From assembly GCA_017646625.1 (NCBI GenBank), contig JAGCMF010000028.1, positions 1 through 49,022 of the forward strand: 49,022 nucleotides of DNA, read 5' to 3'. The DNA comes from Alistipes sp. (lineage in GTDB: Bacteria; Bacteroidota; Bacteroidia; Bacteroidales; Rikenellaceae). Shown here in pieces: positions 45,040-49,022 of this stretch; the stretch's first letter is position 1; each line of letters opens with the position of its first letter. The notes below the pieces were generated by a model. That model worked only from the letters and a program-made list of their open reading frames with translations. It made no database searches and was not told the origin of the DNA. The position numbers and the translations under genes were made by a program.

Positions 45040-46137
45040 ATGCAAAATAGGATGAAATGGTTCATATATATAATAACAATTATAAGTTTAATATTTTGGA
45101 GCTTTACTTCGCCTTGTGCGGCTCAATATCGTGAGACGCGCAGGCTTCTAACAGAGGTTCAAGAATACATAAATGAAAAGCCAGATAGTGCAATTATTAT
45201 ACTGAAGGGGTACGAAACACTTGCTGCACAGGATGAGGGCACGGAGGCACTGCGTGCCGTTTTGCTTACCAAAGCGGAATATATAGCAACTGATAGTATC
45301 GCATCGGATTCATTGATTCAAGGTGCTGTAAAATACTACAACAAAGAAATTTCGTTAGAATCGGCTCAAGCATCCTATTATCTCGGATGTTACTATTTTA
45401 GTCGTGATAAAAACAAGGCGGCATACTCCTTTCAAAACTCCATCAATTTCACCCCAGATGGCAATAATAATCATAAGGGGCGTGCATATCACGCTTTAGG
45501 TTCTTGCCATTTTGCAAATGGAAGTATTGAAGAGGGTGTCAAGGCCTATGAAACAGCATTAGCATTGCTGGATGAAAATGAAAACGAAAGCACCTGGCAA
45601 CTCTGTCAAGACATAAAAAAGGCGTTAAATGCAGTCAATAGAGTCGAAAGGGGAAATACCCTATTCGCTATATTTGTTATACTAACGTTGCTTGCCGTTA
45701 TTAGTCTATGTGGATTTATATATTACAAAGTTAAGAAGTATAGCATGGTCAAGACTACCAAAACTAAACTTTCAGATGATCCATTAGAACAGAAACTACT
45801 TGAGGGTAAATCTACATTTGAGCAGACATCTGTTTATAAAACTCTTCAAGAGATACGAAGTCTGAATGAGAATGAACTTCACTCAAGAAATGACATCGAT
45901 GTCAAAGCCATAGAGGAAACCATTCTTGCGTCGTTCAATGATGCTTATCATATTTTAGCTGAATGTGAAAGCAAAATAAGTCATCAAGACTTGATGTTAT
46001 GCTTGTATAGTTATCTCAAAATAACAAATAATGTTGCAGCATTTTGCTTGAATTCCGTACCAGGAACGATACGCCAGAGGAAAAACAGACTAAAAAGCAA
46101 ATTGCCTGAAAACGTGTACATTATACTCTTTTCATAG
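45040..46137 (+). CDS. TPR/transmembrane/HTH one-component regulator
   Basis: Predicted membrane-spanning transcription regulator of 365 residues. An N-terminal signal or anchor (about 5-27) is followed by TPR-like helices facing the periplasm (about 30-195; PDSAIIILKGYETLAAQ, ASYYLGCYYFSRDKNKAAYSFQNSI, GRAYHALGSCHFANGSIEEGVKAYETALALL), one transmembrane helix (about 208-229, LFAIFVILTLLAVISLCGFIYY) and a cytoplasmic part. The end carries a LuxR-like HTH (SHQDLMLCLYSYLKITNNVAAFCLNSVPGTIRQRKNRLKSKL, about 310-353). It sits 114 bases upstream of the barrel gene, across a phased repeat array that is its likely binding site. Ligand unknown. Confidence 0.78.
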   Translation: MQNRMKWFIYIITIISLIFWSFTSPCAAQYRETRRLLTEVQEYINEKPDSAIIILKGYETLAAQDEGTEALRAVLLTKAEYIATDSIASDSLIQGAVKYYNKEISLESAQASYYLGCYYFSRDKNKAAYSFQNSINFTPDGNNNHKGRAYHALGSCHFANGSIEEGVKAYETALALLDENENESTWQLCQDIKKALNAVNRVERGNTLFAIFVILTLLAVISLCGFIYYKVKKYSMVKTTKTKLSDDPLEQKLLEGKSTFEQTSVYKTLQEIRSLNENELHSRNDIDVKAIEETILASFNDAYHILAECESKISHQDLMLCLYSYLKITNNVAAFCLNSVPGTIRQRKNRLKSKLPENVYIILFS

Positions 46138-46141
46138 TTTA

Positions 46142-46182
46142 TGTAACGCAAATGTAACGCCCCTATAACGCTGATGTAACGC
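46142..46182 (+). repeat. Four TGTAACGC-type repeats with exact 11-bp period
   Basis: TGTAACGC occurs at 46142, 46153 and 46175, and TATAACGC at 46164, so starts are spaced 11, 11 and 11 bases. All face the same way. They lie just after the TPR-regulator stop codon and end 30 bases before the -7 box of the barrel gene. One repeat per helical turn suggests cooperative binding on one DNA face. Confidence 0.9.
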
Positions 46183-46212
46183 AGAAAAATAGGCATCGGA
46201 GCACCTTAGCCA

Positions 46213-46220
46213 TATCTTTG
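46213..46220 (+). promoter_or_regulatory. -7 box (TATCTTTG) of the barrel gene
   Basis: Exact TAnnTTTG match, 31 bases before the ATG at 46252. No TTTG at the -33 position; the phased repeats lie immediately upstream instead, which suggests an activator-dependent promoter. Confidence 0.6.
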
Positions 46221-46251
46221 TCAACAAAAATAACAGATTAAAAAACAGGTT

Positions 46252-48585
46252 ATGACAAAGAAATTGGTTTTATTGGTTATGATGTTCTTGAGCTGTACTA
46301 TATCTTTAATGGCTCAGAACATTTCGGGAAAGGTGGTAGATGATAATAATAATCCTCTGCCATATGTTAGTGTAGTTCTTCAAAATGTTCAAGATTCTTC
46401 CTATGTAAGAGGTGTTGCAACTGATCCTGAAGGTTTATTTACTCTCTCGGTTAAGGCTGATGTTGAGTATGCATTGTCAATATCATATATTGGATATGTG
46501 ACTATCAATAGAACTTGTAAAGCAGGTGATGTTGGCACCATTGTAATGAAAGAAGATGCAATGATGCTCGAAGAAGTCAGTGTCATTGCATCGAGAACTC
46601 AGCACGATGCAAATGGATATACAGTAAACCTCCGTTCATCTGAAATTGCCAAAGGTAAACAATCTTCAGACGCATTGGCATTTCTTCCTGGTGTAAGTAA
46701 TGAGGATGGCAACTACAGAATTAACGGATTACCCGTTAGCGAAATTTATGTAGATGGCGTAAAACTCACTTCTTCTGATGAGCTCAAAGACTTGCCTGCC
46801 GATATGATAGATAAGGTAAAGGTAAATTATTTGGCAGGTAGTAACCAGAATGCAGCAATGACTGGTGGAACAATTGAAATCTCATTGCGTCAGCCACCCC
46901 AAGGAGGATATTATGGAGCAGTAACAGGCGGAGTCACACTCTATCCATCTTATGGCTTTAGCAATGAAAACATAGGAGGAATTATGTACTATCGCTACAA
47001 GAACCTTAGTATATATGATAACCTATCATTGAATTTCAACCAGCAACAAGAGACTGCCGAACAGACTATTTGGGATCCTGCAACAGATTTGCGTACAGAA
47101 ATCAATGAGGAGACAAAATATAAGGGATATACTATTAACAATCGTTTGAGCCTTACCCAACAAATTAATGACAGAAACTCTATCGGAGGTAGTTATTATA
47201 TTGCAACAAATAGACTTAATACTACCTCTACAACTTTGGGTAATGATGTGAACGCCATTCAATCTATGATTGATGATAGGAGCAGTTATCTTGACCAAGA
47301 GGCTACTTTGAAATATACATCCATACTCAGTCAGCGAGGTACAACACTGGATATTATTGGCGACTATTTCAATCGCCAAACAGACAGCAAGTCTAACTAT
47401 TCGTACAGTGACAATACTTCAAGTATATCTGAGGATGAATCTTCATTGAATATGTACAAACTATCTGTAGATTTGACCGACCCTCGTAGTCAAAAGTTGG
47501 TTTGGAAATATGGAGCCTCTATTCAGTATATAACCTCTGATTATACCCCTACGCTCGGAACTACAAACAACGAAGATCGCTTCCAAACGAGCTTGATTCC
47601 GACTAGAACAAGTGGTTTGACTCCACTTGCATATGTTTCTGCAATGGGTCAAATATGGAAAATTCAATATAGTGCAGGTGTGAATTTCCAATTGAATAAG
47701 ATTAGCTACGAGACATTGGATGATGGAGCAAAGTCTTCGGATATCCAGTGGGGAATAAATCCTACCGTTCAATTGATGATGCCTCTTGACAAGAATGGCA
47801 AACACGCTTTGATGCTTAACTATAAGCGTACACTTGATGACATCCCTTATGCTGCTATATCATCGACTATTCGTTGGAGTGACCCATATAACTATACAGT
47901 AGGTAGCCCCGATTTGAAATCGCCAACAGCAGATATGGTTATTGCTGGAGCATCATTATTCCGCAATATATTGAACCTGACGGCTGTTTATGCTCATTCA
48001 AAGAATGCTATTTATTGGGAAACAATGCAGAGTCCAACAGCATCAGATGTGTTTTACACAAAGCCTGTTAATTTGGCTGCCGAAAACATGTATGGTGTAG
48101 GCGCTGAAATCAATTGGAGTCCAGTAAAGCCTTGGACTATGAAGTTGTCTGGTCGTCTTGAAATTCATCCTGAAGATATCACATTGGGTGGTATTTATTA
48201 TGGAGACACAAGACTTCGCCAATACTACGCGATGTATAACACATTCAGTTTTAATCATGGCTGGGGTGGTATGTTGAATATTATGTATGAGCCTACTTAC
48301 AAGACATATGATAGAACTTACCACGCAGTCTATAATATCGGCGGTCAGATATATAAGACAATGTGTAAGGATAAGTTGCAATTGACACTTACCTTCAATG
48401 CTCTTGGCGATCGTCGCAAGTATGACAGATATGCCAATGGCAACAAAATTACATACAATTACACTACACCTGTACAAAACATCGGAATTTCACTCGTGTG
48501 GAGATTCTCTGGCGGTAAGAGTGTAAATGTCAATGTCGTAGAAAACGGTTCACAGAGTTTCAAAGAGGTTAAAGATATTAGATAA
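46252..48585 (+). CDS. Outer membrane beta-barrel protein with carboxypeptidase-regulatory-like and plug domains
   Basis: TonB-receptor-like outer membrane protein of 777 residues. A signal peptide (MTKKLVLLVMMFLSCTISLMAQ) is followed by an N-terminal regulatory-like Ig domain (about 24-105; ISGKVVDDNNNPLPYVSVVLQNVQDSSYVRGVATDPEGLFTLSV), a plug-like domain (about 107-210; LEEVSVIASRTQ, SSDALAFLPGVSNEDGNYRINGLPVSEIYVDGVKL) and a barrel of the OMP_b-brl_3 kind ending in NIGISLVWRFSGG. No obvious TonB box, and it is smaller than SusC proteins. Ligand unknown; probably binds or imports a small molecule, or acts as a surface receptor. Controlled, by inference, by the upstream TPR regulator. Confidence 0.85.
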   Translation: MTKKLVLLVMMFLSCTISLMAQNISGKVVDDNNNPLPYVSVVLQNVQDSSYVRGVATDPEGLFTLSVKADVEYALSISYIGYVTINRTCKAGDVGTIVMKEDAMMLEEVSVIASRTQHDANGYTVNLRSSEIAKGKQSSDALAFLPGVSNEDGNYRINGLPVSEIYVDGVKLTSSDELKDLPADMIDKVKVNYLAGSNQNAAMTGGTIEISLRQPPQGGYYGAVTGGVTLYPSYGFSNENIGGIMYYRYKNLSIYDNLSLNFNQQQETAEQTIWDPATDLRTEINEETKYKGYTINNRLSLTQQINDRNSIGGSYYIATNRLNTTSTTLGNDVNAIQSMIDDRSSYLDQEATLKYTSILSQRGTTLDIIGDYFNRQTDSKSNYSYSDNTSSISEDESSLNMYKLSVDLTDPRSQKLVWKYGASIQYITSDYTPTLGTTNNEDRFQTSLIPTRTSGLTPLAYVSAMGQIWKIQYSAGVNFQLNKISYETLDDGAKSSDIQWGINPTVQLMMPLDKNGKHALMLNYKRTLDDIPYAAISSTIRWSDPYNYTVGSPDLKSPTADMVIAGASLFRNILNLTAVYAHSKNAIYWETMQSPTASDVFYTKPVNLAAENMYGVGAEINWSPVKPWTMKLSGRLEIHPEDITLGGIYYGDTRLRQYYAMYNTFSFNHGWGGMLNIMYEPTYKTYDRTYHAVYNIGGQIYKTMCKDKLQLTLTFNALGDRRKYDRYANGNKITYNYTTPVQNIGISLVWRFSGGKSVNVNVVENGSQSFKEVKDIR

Positions 48586-48610
48586 CAGCATCAATAAACC
48601 CTCAGACACA

Positions 48611-48646
48611 CTAATGGCGACTGCTCGGTTGAGTAGTCGCCATTAG
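48611..48646. terminator. Hairpin after the barrel gene
   Basis: A 16-bp stem with one G-T pair (48611-48626 with 48631-48646) has a 4-base loop. No T run follows, so it is a likely but not classical terminator. Confidence 0.65.
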
Positions 48647-48725
48647 TCACAATTGCAAGGCTCAATTGATTCCCTCATTTTACCCACAAGTCTGTAATCA
48701 TCTGATTATCGATGCTATTTTCACA

Positions 48726-48745
48726 CTGCATCGGCAAGTAACTAA
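48726..48745 (+). other. Right attachment-site repeat (mnmE 3' end copy)
   Basis: Direct repeat of 39828-39847, identical at 18 of 20 positions. It still reads Cys-Ile-Gly-Lys-stop, with synonymous codons ATC for ATT and GGC for GGA. The similarity continues four bases past the stop codon. Upstream of it no mnmE coding remains. Confidence 0.65.
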
Positions 48746-48780
48746 CGCCCTCTAACGCTCACTAACAAACGCTAACGCCT
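48741..48780 (+). repeat. Four CTAAC(GC) repeats with exact 10-bp period
   Basis: CTAACGC starts at 48742, 48752 and 48772, and CTAACAA at 48762; the spacing is exactly 10. The first unit overlaps the end of the right attachment repeat. The shared core TAACGC recalls the array upstream of the barrel gene. Confidence 0.85.
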
Positions 48781-48818
48781 ACAAATAGCAACAGCATTTC
48801 CCACAAAAATAGACGAAT

Positions 48819-48856
48819 AAATCCCGAAAGTTAGACTCGACTTTCAGGATTTTTTA
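48819..48856 (+). terminator. Hairpin with T run between the two terminal arrays
   Basis: A stem of about 13 bp with one mismatch (48819-48831 with 48840-48852), an 8-base loop and a T run overlapping its 3' side (48850-48855). Fits a Rho-independent terminator on the plus strand. Confidence 0.75.
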
Positions 48857-48890
48857 TGCTTTAATGTCTTCAACAAGAATATCTCTCCAA

Positions 48891-48940
48891 GTTTGCAGTG
48901 GAGTGCAATGAGGTGCAATGGAGTGCAACGAGCTGCAATA
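48891..48940 (+). repeat. Five TGCA-centred repeats with exact 10-bp period
   Basis: Five consecutive decamers share TGCA at 48894, 48904, 48914, 48924 and 48934, with GAGTGCAATG as the approximate unit (GTTTGCAGTG, GAGTGCAATG, AGGTGCAATG, GAGTGCAACG, AGCTGCAATA). Different core from the TAACGC arrays but the same head-to-tail helical phasing. Confidence 0.85.
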
Positions 48941-49022
48941 ACAGGGCGAAGAGAATTGTACTTTCTACTAAAAAGGCATTGGTTGTCGGTGGCGAAAGTC
49001 GTTCACAACTTTTTCCGAAAAA

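Larger units (their letters stand above)
48586..49022. other. Gene-free end region with att repeat, two phased arrays and two hairpins
   Basis: No coding region is supported in these 437 bases. They contain, in order, a hairpin (48611-48646), the right attachment repeat (48726-48745), the CTAAC array (48741-48780), a terminator-like hairpin (48819-48856) and the TGCA array (48891-48940). The last 80 bases show nothing clear. Confidence 0.8.

Noticed and set aside
46142-46182. CRISPR-like array
   Set aside because: Units are 11 bp with no spacers and no cas genes; the same holds for the two 10-bp arrays near 48.7-48.9 kb.
48891-48940. Iterons of a replication origin
   Set aside because: No replication initiator gene or plasmid functions in the window; parA/parB are of the chromosomal type and 13 kb away.
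49000-49022. Further copy of the attachment repeat near the window end
   Set aside because: The segment near 48976 shares only GCATTGG with the mnmE end, within chance expectation.
1-49022. tRNA, rRNA or known riboswitch
   Set aside because: No cloverleaf, rRNA stretch or recognised riboswitch consensus was seen by eye; a covariance-model search was not possible.

Overview
The window comes from a Bacteroidota chromosome, most likely a gut Bacteroidales of the Alistipes/Rikenellaceae kind. The genus is an inference from general appearance only. Supporting signs are several start regions carrying the Bacteroidota -7 element TAnnTTTG, mostly weak Shine-Dalgarno sites, and families typical of the phylum (DUF3276 PUR-like protein, DUF4491, DUF5683, beta-barrel proteins with an N-terminal carboxypeptidase-regulatory-like domain, TPR/transmembrane/HTH regulators).

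Positions 1-39.8 kb are ordinary core genome. In order: an RND efflux operon (membrane fusion protein, AcrB-like pump, TolC-like channel, minus strand); a DUF819 membrane protein divergent from an operon of BASS-type symporter, PlsC-like acyltransferase and Omp85-like barrel; alanine dehydrogenase; a second export operon (TolC-like, HlyD-like, two ABC-2 permeases) with no ATPase gene; a DcaP-like porin; DUF4491; an EamA permease with rubrerythrin; ettA-hisS-S41 protease; DUF3276; mnmA; yqaA-aroE; DUF2007; dnaE-trxA; a CPBP protease; and parA-parB-DUF5683-mltD-mnmE. Strong hairpin terminators separate most units.

At about 39.83 kb the 3' end of mnmE (coding CIGK-stop) begins an accessory island of about 8.9 kb. 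An 18/20-identical copy of the mnmE end lies at 48726-48745. Its two mismatches are synonymous third-codon changes, so it is the likely second attachment site. The 3' end of mnmE is a known integration site (Salmonella genomic island 1). The island is visibly more A/T-rich than its surroundings. It carries two D12-class adenine methyltransferases; convergently, an XRE controller-like regulator translationally coupled to a putative restriction enzyme with two PD-(D/E)XK-like cores; a frameshifted tyrosine-recombinase remnant; an unrecognised 409-residue protein; and a TPR/transmembrane/HTH regulator followed by a large outer-membrane beta-barrel protein.

The most unusual signal is a set of helically phased short repeats. 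Four TGTAACGC-type octamers with an exact 11-bp period lie between the TPR regulator and the barrel gene, just upstream of a -7 box without a -33 box. Four CTAAC(GC) units with an exact 10-bp period start at the right attachment repeat. Five TGCA-centred units with an exact 10-bp period lie near the window end. I read the first as the probable operator of a transmembrane one-component regulator controlling its barrel-protein partner. The other two may be operators of neighbouring loci or recombination-protein sites.
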